Source: Enterobacter sp. Ag1 (GTDB taxonomy: Bacteria > Pseudomonadota > Gammaproteobacteria > Enterobacterales > Enterobacteriaceae). Taken from it: a DNA stretch of 64,000 nt. Shown piece by piece: positions 29,387-40,702 of this stretch. Position numbers and translations under genes: made by a program. Location of the stretch: positions 124,001 through 188,000 of the forward strand of contig AKXM01000031.1 of assembly GCA_000277545.1 (NCBI GenBank). Reading direction: 5' to 3'. Position 1 is the stretch's first letter. Each line of letters opens with the position of its first letter. The notes below the pieces were generated by a model, which was given only the letters and a program-made list of their open reading frames with translations, made no database searches and was not told the DNA's origin.

Positions 29387-30865
29387 ATGTCGAAGCAATA
29401 CATCATTGGGATTGATGGTGGAAGCCAGAGTACAAAAGTCGTGATGTACGATCTGGCAGGTAATATCGTCTGCGAAGGCAAGGGGCAGCTGCAGCCGATG
29501 TACACGCCGGACGCGGATACCGCCGAACACCCTGACGACGATCTGTGGGACTCGCTGTGCCGCGCCGGGCAGGATTTAATGAGTCACTTCACAGGAGACA
29601 TAAGTGCGATAGTTGGGATTGGCCTCGGCTCCATACGCTGCTGTCGCGCCTTATTAAAGGCCGACGGCACCCCAGCTGCGCCGCTGATCAGCTGGCAGGA
29701 TGCCCGCGTCACCCGCCCCTACGAGCACACAAATCCTGATGTGGCCTGGGTGACTTCATTCTCGGGTTACCTGTCCCATCGCTTAACCGGCGAGTTCAAA
29801 GACAATATCGCCAACTATTTTGGCCAGTGGCCGGTGGACTACAAAACGTGGTCATGGAGCGACGACGGCGAAGTGCTGAAGAAATTTAATATTCCACGCA
29901 CCATGCTGTTTGATGTTCAGATGCCGGGTACGGTCATTGGCCATCTCACAGAAAACGCAGCGAAGGCTACGGGCTTCCCGGCCGGATTACCGGTCGTTTG
30001 TACCACCAGCGATAAGCCGGTTGAAGCGCTTGGGGCCGGGCTGCTGGATGATGAAACGGCGGTGATTTCTCTCGGCACCTATATCGCGCTGATGATGAAC
30101 GGCAAAGCGCTGCCAAAAGCCCCCGTGGCCTACTGGCCCATTATGTCGTCTGTGCCTGAAACGCTGTTGTATGAGGGCTACGGCATCCGCAAAGGAATGT
30201 GGACGGTAAGCTGGCTGCGGGACATGCTGGGCGAGTCGTTGATTCAGGATGCCAAAGCGCAGAATCTTTCCCCGGAAGGGTTATTGAACAAGAAAGCCGC
30301 GCTGGTGCCGCCGGGCTGTAACGGCTTAATGACCGTGCTGGACTGGCTGACCAATCCCTGGGAACCGTTTAAGCGTGGGATCATGATAGGTTTTGATTCC
30401 AGCATGGACTACGCGTGGATTTACCGCTCGATACTCGAAAGCATCGCCCTGACGCTGAAAAACAACTACGACAATATGTGCCATGAGATGGACCACTTTG
30501 CCAAACATGTGATCATCACTGGCGGCGGCTCCAACAGCGACCTGTTTATGCAGATCTTTGCCGACGTGTTTAACCTGCCGGTCAGGCGTAACGCGATCAA
30601 CGGCTGCGCAAGTCTGGGAGCGGCAATCAACACCGCCGTCGGGCTGGGGCTGTATACCAGCTATGAAACCGCCGTCGAAAAAATGGTGCGGGTCAAAGAC
30701 GTGTTTATGCCCGTTGAAAGCAACGCTAAACGCTATGAGGCGCTAAACAAAGGCATTTTCAGGGAGTTAACGCAGCACACTGACGTGATTCTGAAAAAAT
30801 CGTATCAGGTGATGCACGGCGAGTTAGATAACACGGACTCGATTCAAAGCTGGTCCAACGCTTAA
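29387..30865 (+). CDS. ygcE: YgcE, FGGY-family carbohydrate kinase
   Basis: 492 residues, as in E. coli. The N-terminal phosphate loop IGIDGGSQSTKVVMYD and the second ATP domain (AVISLGTYIALMM, ITGGGSNSDLFMQIFADV) are clear. The catalytic Asp of the GDQ-type motif is in SWQDARVT or the CTTSDKP loop. The substrate is probably a polyol or ketose; the family includes glycerol, xylulose and gluconate kinases. It has an AAGGAG ribosome site. Its product could be the ligand sensed by YgcP, which is inference. Confidence 0.92.
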   Translation: MSKQYIIGIDGGSQSTKVVMYDLAGNIVCEGKGQLQPMYTPDADTAEHPDDDLWDSLCRAGQDLMSHFTGDISAIVGIGLGSIRCCRALLKADGTPAAPLISWQDARVTRPYEHTNPDVAWVTSFSGYLSHRLTGEFKDNIANYFGQWPVDYKTWSWSDDGEVLKKFNIPRTMLFDVQMPGTVIGHLTENAAKATGFPAGLPVVCTTSDKPVEALGAGLLDDETAVISLGTYIALMMNGKALPKAPVAYWPIMSSVPETLLYEGYGIRKGMWTVSWLRDMLGESLIQDAKAQNLSPEGLLNKKAALVPPGCNGLMTVLDWLTNPWEPFKRGIMIGFDSSMDYAWIYRSILESIALTLKNNYDNMCHEMDHFAKHVIITGGGSNSDLFMQIFADVFNLPVRRNAINGCASLGAAINTAVGLGLYTSYETAVEKMVRVKDVFMPVESNAKRYEALNKGIFRELTQHTDVILKKSYQVMHGELDNTDSIQSWSNA

Positions 30866-30877
30866 CTCACGGTTTAC

Positions 30878-30902
30878 GCCGGGTGTGATGGCTACACCCG
30901 GC
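30878..30902. terminator. Terminator between ygcE and queE
   Basis: GCCGGGTGT, a 7-base loop and ACACCCGGC, then TTTGCT on the plus strand. It lies between the converging ygcE and queE. Confidence 0.8.
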
Positions 30903-30910
30903 TTTGCTCA

Positions 30911-31582
30911 TCAGGCAATATTCAAATACTTGTGCGTCTGCATCGACAGGCGCCAGTTGCGCGCGATGCAGGTTTCGATGCACAGACGCGTCGCGTCCTC
31001 TTTTTGGCTAATAGGCTGCAACGCGATGATGCGGCTTTTCTCATCCGTCAACGTAGCCAGCAGTTCGTCCAGCGCTTCGACGTCACGCATACGCCCAACC
31101 GGGTGCTTAATTTCATCCGCGCGCTCCAGCGCCTGGGAGAGAATGTCGTACCCGCCGCGCATGTTCACCTTCGGGGAAACCGTCACCCAGGTATTTGCCG
31201 TGCAGCGCACTTCATGCGTGCCGCTGGTTTCTATCTGGCAGCTAAACCCGTTTTTCTCGAGCAAATCTGTCAGCGGCGTGAGGTCGTGAATGCACGGCTC
31301 ACCGCCGGTAATCACCACATGCCTCGCGGTATAGCCCTGGCGGCCAATCACGGTAAGTAGATCTTCGGCGCTTGCCGCGCCCCATTTATCGCTTTCTTTA
31401 GTTTTGGCCAGGATGCTGAACAGCGACACTTCACGATCCGCGAGCTTATCCCAGGTATGTTTGGTATCGCACCAGGCGCAGCCTACCGGGCAACCCTGCA
31501 GGCGAATAAAAATGGCGGGCACGCCGGTAAAATAGCCTTCCCCTTGCAGGGTCTGGAACATCTCGTTAATCGGGTACTGCAT
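30911..31582 (-). CDS. queE: 7-carboxy-7-deazaguanine synthase QueE
   Basis: A radical SAM enzyme turning 6-carboxytetrahydropterin into 7-carboxy-7-deazaguanine. 223 residues as in E. coli. The cluster motif reads C-P-V-G-C-A-W-C at about residues 31-38, followed by HVVITGGEPCIHDL. The ATG at 31582 is taken from the family N-terminus MQYPINEMF. Two more in-frame ATGs lie within 15 bases upstream, and the ribosome site is weak for all of them. Confidence 0.96.
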   Translation of the reverse strand: MQYPINEMFQTLQGEGYFTGVPAIFIRLQGCPVGCAWCDTKHTWDKLADREVSLFSILAKTKESDKWGAASAEDLLTVIGRQGYTARHVVITGGEPCIHDLTPLTDLLEKNGFSCQIETSGTHEVRCTANTWVTVSPKVNMRGGYDILSQALERADEIKHPVGRMRDVEALDELLATLTDEKSRIIALQPISQKEDATRLCIETCIARNWRLSMQTHKYLNIA

Positions 31583-31843
31583 AATCATCTCAGTCATAGT
31601 CACAAAAAGTAATTATCGCAGAACTGGCGATGGAGATCATGCGAAAGCGGCTGCACCACGGCGATACCTGATGCCCATGCCGCGCAAACATTCTCTATTC
31701 TCACGGTTACTGTGTGCCAGTTCTCAACTTTCTTATGGTGATTAAACGTTCGTTCCTCATGTTGATCGTCGTCATAACAGCACGTATTGCTAACTTCTAG
31801 CATCCCTCTGGCTTTCCCCTTAAATTACATAAGGAAATGATAA

Positions 31844-32557
31844 ATGGATGATTCTTCTGTTCCCGGACAACAAAGAGTTGGGCCCGCCGCCTGGTTTAGC
31901 CTGCTGTTTGCGATGGTCTTTTTTTCTGGCCTGTTAGGCGGAAAAAACTGGTACGGGGTGTTTGACTTCACCACGCTAAACGGCGCCTTTGGCAAAGTGG
32001 TCAGCGGCGTTAACCCGGCCGGAGAATCGCTGGATGTTGCCAAAAGCGCCTTCCGCGGCAACGGCGGGTATGGCGCAATGGACGGTTTTCTCTTCGCTTT
32101 CGGCCTGATTCCCGCCGTGATGTTTGCGCTGGGCATGATTAACGTGCTGGAACACTACGGCGCACTGCGGGCCGCAAGAAAACTGCTGACCCCTCTCCTT
32201 CGTCCCCTGATGGGCGTGCCCGGTGCCACGGGCCTTGCGCTAATCGGCAGCCTGCAGAGTACCGACGTTGGCGCGTCACTCACCCGCGTGCTTGCCGATG
32301 AAGGCCAGATTACCGAAAAAGAAAAAACCGTGTTCACTATGTTCCAGTTTTCCGCTGGCGCCATGATCACCAACTTTTTCTCTTCCGGGGCCGTGCTCTT
32401 CACGCTGATCGCCGTTGACGGCAGCCAGGCCGTGCCAAGCTCTATCGGCATGTGCGTCGCCGTGATGTTCATGATGAAAATCGTAGGGGCAAACATGATG
32501 CGCCTGATCCTGAACGTCACAGAACGGAAAACAAAAACGGAGGCGCAACATGGCTGA
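31844..32557 (+). CDS. YjiH-like nucleoside-recognition (gate) membrane protein
   Basis: 237 residues with about five membrane segments (AAWFSLLFAMVFFSGLLGG, then VMFALGMINVLEHYG, LALIGSLQSTDVGASL, FSAGAMITNFFSSGAVLFTL, GMCVAVMFMMKIVGANMM). The QSTDVGASL and SAGAMITNFFS loops are typical of the YjiH/SpmA half of this two-protein family. It overlaps the next gene by 8 bases. In E. coli the pair yjiH-yjiG sits with isoaspartyl dipeptidase iadA; here a different peptidase follows. Likely a peptide or amino-acid derivative carrier, by context only. Confidence 0.82.
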   Translation: MDDSSVPGQQRVGPAAWFSLLFAMVFFSGLLGGKNWYGVFDFTTLNGAFGKVVSGVNPAGESLDVAKSAFRGNGGYGAMDGFLFAFGLIPAVMFALGMINVLEHYGALRAARKLLTPLLRPLMGVPGATGLALIGSLQSTDVGASLTRVLADEGQITEKEKTVFTMFQFSAGAMITNFFSSGAVLFTLIAVDGSQAVPSSIGMCVAVMFMMKIVGANMMRLILNVTERKTKTEAQHG

Positions 32558-33017
32558 TGCAGCAAAACCGATGATCACCGATGTCTTTGTTGCCGGCGCG
32601 CGCAAAGGCTGGACCATCGCCACAACCAGTACGCTACCTAACGTGTTGATGGCATTCATTATTATCTATGCGCTTGAGCTGACGGGCGCGCTGCAGGGCA
32701 TGGCGTGGCTGTTTGGCCCGGTAATGAAACTCTTTGGACTGCCCGGTGAAGCCGCAGCGGTGCTCATCGGCGGCTGGATGTCGATGGGCGGCGGCGTAGG
32801 CGTCGCTATCAGCCTGTTTGAAAGAGGCATTCTCAGCGGCGAACACCTGGCGATTCTCGCACCGGCCATCTATTTGATGGGCTCTCAGGTGCAGTACGCC
32901 GGGCGTATCCTCGGCGTGGTCGGTATTCCGGCGAAACGCATTCCTCTGATGATAGCCCTTTCCGTACTCAACGCATTTTGCGCCATGCTGATCATGCGCG
33001 TGCTTATTTTGGAGTAA
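32550..33017 (+). CDS. YjiG-like nucleoside-recognition (gate) membrane protein
   Basis: 155 residues with three or four membrane segments. VLIGGWMSMGGGVGVAISLFERG and YLMGSQVQYAGRILGVVGIPAKRIP are the gate-domain motifs of the YjiG/SpmB half. The ATG lies within the end of the YjiH-like gene, so the two are probably translated together and assemble as one complex. Three bases separate it from the peptidase gene. Confidence 0.82.
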   Translation: MADAAKPMITDVFVAGARKGWTIATTSTLPNVLMAFIIIYALELTGALQGMAWLFGPVMKLFGLPGEAAAVLIGGWMSMGGGVGVAISLFERGILSGEHLAILAPAIYLMGSQVQYAGRILGVVGIPAKRIPLMIALSVLNAFCAMLIMRVLILE

Positions 33018-33020
33018 CCC

Positions 33021-34133
33021 ATGGATCTGAAAAAGTATCTTCAAGAGTTAAAAAGCGTCGTGAATATCGACTGCGGCACCGCCACCGTTGCGGGCGTGGA
33101 AGAAGTCAGCCGTATCTTTCAGCAATGGTATCTGTCAGAAAACTGGCACTGCGACAGCGTCGACCTGGGGAACAAAGTAGGGCCGGGCTTGTTCGCCACG
33201 AATAAGCCTGACGCCACACAGTACGACGTTTTGCTGGTGGGGCATATGGATACCGTCTTCCCGCCGGGAACCGTCTCAGAGCGCCCTTTCAGCATTGAAG
33301 GCGACCGCGCCTATGGACCAGGCGTGTCAGACATGAAAAGCGGGTTGTTATCTATTCTTTGGGCTCTACGCGGCCTGGACAAAGCCGATCTTGATCGGTT
33401 AGCTATCGCCGTGGCCATGAACCCGGACGAAGAAACGGGTTCAGCCCATTCATACGAATGGATAGGCGGCATAGCAAAACGCAGCCGCTGCGTGCTGGTA
33501 TGCGAGGCGGCAAGAGCCGACGGCTCTCTGGTGAAAGCCAGAAAAGGCATGGCCCGTTACCGCCTGACTTTTAAAGGCGTAGCCGCCCATGCGGGCAACG
33601 ATCCGGAAAAAGGCCGTTCTGCGGTGAAAGCGCTCGCCCACGCGGTGCTGGCAATCAGCGATCTGGCCGATATGACGAAGGGTACCACGTTGAACACCGG
33701 CGTGATTTCCGGCGGCGTTGGGGCGAATATCGTGGCGGATCGCGCGGAGATGATTGTCGATCTCCGCTTCAATGATAACGACGAATATCTGCGGGTTAAC
33801 GAGGCCGTTAAGTCGTTCCGCCACCGCCAGTTCGAGCCTGATGTGTTAACCATCGTCGAACAGCAGGCACAAACGCCCGCGATGTCCCCTTCTGCTGAAA
33901 CGGAAAAGCTGATGAAGCTGGTGGAAAAAGCCGGTCAGGCTGTCGACGTGGAAGTTCGCTGGCAGGCGGTGGGCGGCGGCTCAGACGCCAACCACACGGC
34001 GGCCCTGGGCGTACCTTCCCTGGACGGGTTTGGCCCTGTCGGCGCGGGTTTCCATTCCCCTTCCGAATATCTGGAGCTGAACAGTATCGAGCCTCGGGTC
34101 CGTCTGCTGCGCGAAGTGATCCGTTCGCTGTAA
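33021..34133 (+). CDS. M20-family metallopeptidase (carboxypeptidase G2-like)
   Basis: 370 residues. The di-zinc ligands are visible: GHMDTVFPPG, the Asp of GPGVSDMKSG, NPDEETGSAHS (Glu pair) and VCEAARADG, with the last His in GAGFHSPSEYLE. The dimerisation domain runs about residues 175-290 (RYRLTFKGVAAHAGNDPEKGRSA). There is no signal peptide, so it is cytoplasmic. Family members cleave C-terminal Glu or act on aminoacyl or acyl-amino-acid substrates. In an operon with a membrane pair, it probably hydrolyses what the pair brings in. Confidence 0.88.
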   Translation: MDLKKYLQELKSVVNIDCGTATVAGVEEVSRIFQQWYLSENWHCDSVDLGNKVGPGLFATNKPDATQYDVLLVGHMDTVFPPGTVSERPFSIEGDRAYGPGVSDMKSGLLSILWALRGLDKADLDRLAIAVAMNPDEETGSAHSYEWIGGIAKRSRCVLVCEAARADGSLVKARKGMARYRLTFKGVAAHAGNDPEKGRSAVKALAHAVLAISDLADMTKGTTLNTGVISGGVGANIVADRAEMIVDLRFNDNDEYLRVNEAVKSFRHRQFEPDVLTIVEQQAQTPAMSPSAETEKLMKLVEKAGQAVDVEVRWQAVGGGSDANHTAALGVPSLDGFGPVGAGFHSPSEYLELNSIEPRVRLLREVIRSL

Positions 34134-34220
34134 AAGCAGAATTTTATCCGCATGAGGTTTGTCATCAGCCTGAAGGCCGGTAAGATCCCGGCCTTGTTCA
34201 TTTCGTAAAAACCAAAGACG

Positions 34221-34247
34221 AAAAAAAACCCGCCGAAGCGGGTTTTT
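34221..34247. terminator. eno terminator, also serves the peptidase operon
   Basis: AAAAACCCGC, loop CGAA and GCGGGTTTTT, with an A run before and a T run after, so it can act on both converging transcripts. Confidence 0.92.
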
Positions 34248-34272
34248 CAAAGTCTAAAGCAGCAGTAAGAAC

Positions 34273-35589
<1,317 letters not shown>

Positions 35590-35624
35590 TCAAGTCACAA
35601 CGTTAAACTAAAACTCCAGACAAA

Positions 35625-35649
35625 CAACGCGCGAAAATGTCGCGCGTTG
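35625..35649 (-). terminator. Hairpin between pyrG and eno
   Basis: A perfect 10-base inverted repeat CAACGCGCGA/TCGCGCGTTG with a 5-base loop. On the minus strand it is followed by TTTGTCTGG. Probably an intercistronic attenuator or mRNA stabiliser. Confidence 0.65.
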
Positions 35650-35664
35650 CCGTTCTAACTCTGC

Positions 35665-37317
<1,653 letters not shown>

Positions 37318-37527
37318 TTAGGTTTAAAGACGATGGAATAACCAGGACGGGAAAGTAGTATACCCGAACAGCATGGGCGCCACAAACATTCATTCTGTTC
37401 CCCGGAAATCAATCCGGCCCCACAGTCAGGCTAAGAAAATAGCCCTTCCGTGAGAAATGTTTTTGACGCAAATCAATCGCTTGTTAAATAAAAAGCGCTA
37501 AAAAGTGCAGCTGATAGCAAAAACGCT

Positions 37528-38319
37528 TTAGATTTCAGTTTCCTGGCGTTTCACTTCTTGCCAGGCTTTTTCCATAATTTCCAGCCCGGCCTGCTCCATG
37601 GTTAACCCCTGAGCGGCGACAATCGCCTCCACTTTTCGGAAACGAGCCTCGAATTTTCGGTTAGCTTTTTGTAACGCCACCTCAGCCTTGGTGCCCAAAT
37701 GGCGGGCCAGATTGACGGTGGCGAACAATAAATCACCCACTTCTTCTTCCAGCTTTGCCTCGTCGACCACGGCCTGCTGGGCTTCAAACATGACTTCGTC
37801 GATCTCTTCGTGCACTTTATCCAGCACCGGGCCAAGCGTCTTCCAGTCAAAGCCGACGTTTGAACAGCGTTTCTGGATTTTTTGCGCTCGCATCAACGCG
37901 GGCAGCGCCTCTGGGATGTCGTCCAGCGCCGAGTGTTGTGCCTTCTGCGCGCGCTCTTCAATTTTGATTTGCTCCCACTTCGCCAGCACTTCACCGCTGG
38001 TCGCGGCGTCGCCGTCAGCAAAGATATGCGGGTGGCGGCGCTCGAGCTTGTCGCCAATCTCCTGGCAGATATCTTCAAAATTAAAGCGCCCTTCTTCCTG
38101 CCCCATCTGGGCGTAAAACACCACCTGGAACAGCAGGTCACCCAGCTCGCCGCGCAGGTCGTCAAAATCTTCACGATTAATGGCGTCGAGCACTTCATAG
38201 GTTTCTTCGAGCGTGTAAGGTGCGATGGTGGCAAAGGTTTGCTCGCGATCCCACGGGCAGCCGTTTTCAGGGTCACGCAGACGCTGCATGATCCCGAGCA
38301 GGCGGTCGATTTGAGTCAT
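37528..38319 (-). CDS. mazG: Nucleoside triphosphate pyrophosphohydrolase MazG
   Basis: Hydrolyses NTPs to NMP and pyrophosphate. 263 residues as in E. coli. Two MazG domains: the first carries EETYEVLDAINREDFDDLRGELGDLLFQVVF (the EExxE and ExxD metal motif), the second EEIDEVMFEAQQAVVDEAKLEEEVGDLLFA. In E. coli it lies downstream of relA (there with mazEF between) and is linked to ppGpp levels. Here no mazEF toxin pair lies between relA and mazG. Confidence 0.97.
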   Translation of the reverse strand: MTQIDRLLGIMQRLRDPENGCPWDREQTFATIAPYTLEETYEVLDAINREDFDDLRGELGDLLFQVVFYAQMGQEEGRFNFEDICQEIGDKLERRHPHIFADGDAATSGEVLAKWEQIKIEERAQKAQHSALDDIPEALPALMRAQKIQKRCSNVGFDWKTLGPVLDKVHEEIDEVMFEAQQAVVDEAKLEEEVGDLLFATVNLARHLGTKAEVALQKANRKFEARFRKVEAIVAAQGLTMEQAGLEIMEKAWQEVKRQETEI

Positions 38320-38340
38320 TGTAATTCCTTGTTTTTTTTA

Positions 38341-38412
38341 CCCTCACTAGCCCCCTCCCCCTAAAAGGGAAAGGGGGCTGGATCGAGTAGAATTGTTCTT
38401 AGGGGCGAGGGG
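38341..38412. repeat. GC-rich palindromic repeat between relA and mazG
   Basis: CCCTCAC at the left, an imperfect hairpin (CCCCCTCCCC against GGGAAAGGGGG) and GGGGCGAGGGG at the right. It has the same plan as the element at 15835-15937, though diverged, so both may be copies of one dispersed REP-like family. Confidence 0.55.
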
Positions 38413-38419
38413 CAATCAA

Positions 38420-40651
38420 TTAGCCGTGCAGCCTGCGGGCATCGATAATGTCCGGCACCTGGTTGAGTTTGCCCAGCACGCGGCCAAGCACCTGCAGGTT
38501 ATAGATCTCGATAGTCATATCGATGGTGGCAAGCTGCTGTTTCGTGTCACTGCGGCTGGCCACGCCAAGCACGTTGACCTTTTCGTTCGCCAGAATCGTG
38601 GTGATGTCGCGAAGCAGGCCGCTGCGGTCGTTCGCCGTGACGCGCACCACCAGCGAATAACCGCTGGAGTAGCTTTCCCCCCAAACGGCATCGACGATAC
38701 GTTCCGGCGCGTGGGATTGCAGCTCGGCCAACTGGTCACAGTCGGCACGGTGAATCGAGATCCCGCGCCCCTGGGTAATAAAGCCGACGATTTCATCCCC
38801 CGGAATCGGCTGGCAGCAGCGGGCGATATGGTGCATCAGATTCCCTACGCCCTCAACGACCACACGACCATTGTCTTTACTGCGCGACTGCGGCGGCGAA
38901 TAGCTTTTTTGCGTCAGCTGACGTAGCGCGGCGGCATCCTGCTCCTCGGCGCTTGGCTTATTAAACTGCGCCTGCAGGTAGTTGCTCATCTGGTTGAGGC
39001 GGATGTCGCCCCCGCCGATGGCCGCCAGCAGCTCTTCAATTTCGTTGAAGTTGTAGCGCGGCAGCAGCGTTTTCTCTGCTTCCTTCAGGCTGATGCCCAG
39101 ATGCTCAATTTCGTCGTCCAGGATCTGGCGTCCGGCAAGAATGTTCTTGTCCCGGTCCTGTTTGCGGAACCAGTTGTGGATCTTCGCACGCCCGCGGCTG
39201 GTAGTGATGTACCCGAGGTTAGGGTTCAGCCAGTCGCGGCTAGGGTTCGGCTGCTTCTGGGTGATGACCTCGATCTGGTCACCCATTTGCAGCTGATAGG
39301 TAAACGGCACGATGCGCCCGCCAATTTTCGCCCCGATGCAGCGGTGCCCGACATCACTGTGAATATGGTAGGCAAAGTCCAGCGGCGTCGAGCCAGCAGG
39401 CAGGTCAACCACGTCCCCTTTCGGCGTAAACACATACACGCGGTCGTCAAAGACCTGGCTGCGGACTTCGTCAAGCATTTCGCCCGAGTCGGACATCTCT
39501 TCCTGCCAGGCGATAAGCTTACGCAGCCACGCAATGCGGTCTTCATGGCCGGAACTGCCGCTGCGCGCATTGCCTTCTTTGTACTTCCAGTGCGCGGCCA
39601 CGCCCAGCTCAGACTCTTCATGCATCTGCTTGGTGCGGATCTGAATCTCTATGGTTTTGCCGTTCGGACCAAGCACCACGGTATGAATAGACTGGTAGCC
39701 GTTCGGTTTAGGGTTTGCGACATAGTCGTCAAACTCATCCGGCAAATGGCGGAAGTGAGTATGCACTATCCCCAGCGCCGCGTAGCAATCCTGCAGGCGC
39801 TCGGCGACGATACGCACCGCACGCACGTCAAACAGCTCGTCAAACGCGAGGTGCTTTTTCTGCATTTTGCGCCAGATGCTGTAGATGTGTTTTGGTCGGC
39901 CATAAACTTCAGCCTTTACGCCCTCTTCTTTCATCGAAGAACGTAATGTGCCGACAAAGTCGTCGATGTACTGCTCGCGATCGATCCGGCGTTCGTGCAG
40001 CAGCTTCGCGATACGCTTATATTCTTCCGGGTGCAGGTAGCGGAAACAGTAATCTTCCAGCTCCCATTTGAGCTGGCCAATACCAAGGCGGTTCGCCAGC
40101 GGGGCGTAAATGTTGGTACATTCTTTGGCCGCCAGTACGCGCTCATCTTCCGGCGCATCTTTCACTTCACGCAGATGGGCGATACGTTCCGCAAGCTTGA
40201 TGACCACGCAGCGGAAATCATCCACCATCGCCAGCAGCATGCGGCGAACGTTATCCACCTGGTCGGAAGAAACGGAGTCGTTATGGGTCGCTTTCAGGTG
40301 GCGGATCGCGTCCATGTCGCGCACGCCGTGAATCAACGTCACCACCTGCTTGCCGACGCTTTCCAGCATCACTTCTTCACTGACTACGCCAGCATCCGCC
40401 AGCGGGAACAGCAGCGCGGCACGCAGCGTATCGTTGTCCATGCTCAGCATAGAGAGGATTTCGACCATCTCCACGCCGCGCCACAGCAATAATTCAGCGT
40501 CAGGATGACCTTTGGTCTGGCGTTCACAATACGCCCAGGTTTCGGCTAAGCGTTCACACGATTGCTGGTTGGAAATCCCGAGGCTTGCAATCCATTTTTC
40601 GGGCGCAAATTCGCCAGCTTTGTTGAGATGTGCACTTCTTACCGCAACCAT
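38420..40651 (-). CDS. relA: GTP pyrophosphokinase RelA
   Basis: Ribosome-bound (p)ppGpp synthetase of the stringent response. 743 residues (E. coli 744). The N-terminal hydrolase-like domain lacks the HD catalytic pair, as in other RelA. The synthetase region shows RPKHIYSIWRKMQKKH and the catalytic ELFDVRAVRI. The TGS domain (VYVFTPKGDVVDLPAGSTPLDFAY) starts near residue 405, and the C-terminal ACT/RRM domain ends DIIDARRLHG. It is followed by mazG and preceded 51 bases upstream by rlmD. Confidence 0.98.
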   Translation of the reverse strand: MVAVRSAHLNKAGEFAPEKWIASLGISNQQSCERLAETWAYCERQTKGHPDAELLLWRGVEMVEILSMLSMDNDTLRAALLFPLADAGVVSEEVMLESVGKQVVTLIHGVRDMDAIRHLKATHNDSVSSDQVDNVRRMLLAMVDDFRCVVIKLAERIAHLREVKDAPEDERVLAAKECTNIYAPLANRLGIGQLKWELEDYCFRYLHPEEYKRIAKLLHERRIDREQYIDDFVGTLRSSMKEEGVKAEVYGRPKHIYSIWRKMQKKHLAFDELFDVRAVRIVAERLQDCYAALGIVHTHFRHLPDEFDDYVANPKPNGYQSIHTVVLGPNGKTIEIQIRTKQMHEESELGVAAHWKYKEGNARSGSSGHEDRIAWLRKLIAWQEEMSDSGEMLDEVRSQVFDDRVYVFTPKGDVVDLPAGSTPLDFAYHIHSDVGHRCIGAKIGGRIVPFTYQLQMGDQIEVITQKQPNPSRDWLNPNLGYITTSRGRAKIHNWFRKQDRDKNILAGRQILDDEIEHLGISLKEAEKTLLPRYNFNEIEELLAAIGGGDIRLNQMSNYLQAQFNKPSAEEQDAAALRQLTQKSYSPPQSRSKDNGRVVVEGVGNLMHHIARCCQPIPGDEIVGFITQGRGISIHRADCDQLAELQSHAPERIVDAVWGESYSSGYSLVVRVTANDRSGLLRDITTILANEKVNVLGVASRSDTKQQLATIDMTIEIYNLQVLGRVLGKLNQVPDIIDARRLHG

Positions 40652-40702
40652 TATCCTCTCCTGTTGGGCTAACGCTCAGGCCAATACGCCTGATTAACCC
40701 TT

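Noticed and set aside
31600-31803. Minus-strand open frame of 67 codons upstream of queE
   Set aside because: No ribosome site, no recognisable motif, and it lies in the control region of two divergent genes.
31604-31843. Possible riboswitch upstream of queE or the YjiH-like gene
   Set aside because: No preQ1 or other aptamer pattern could be made out.
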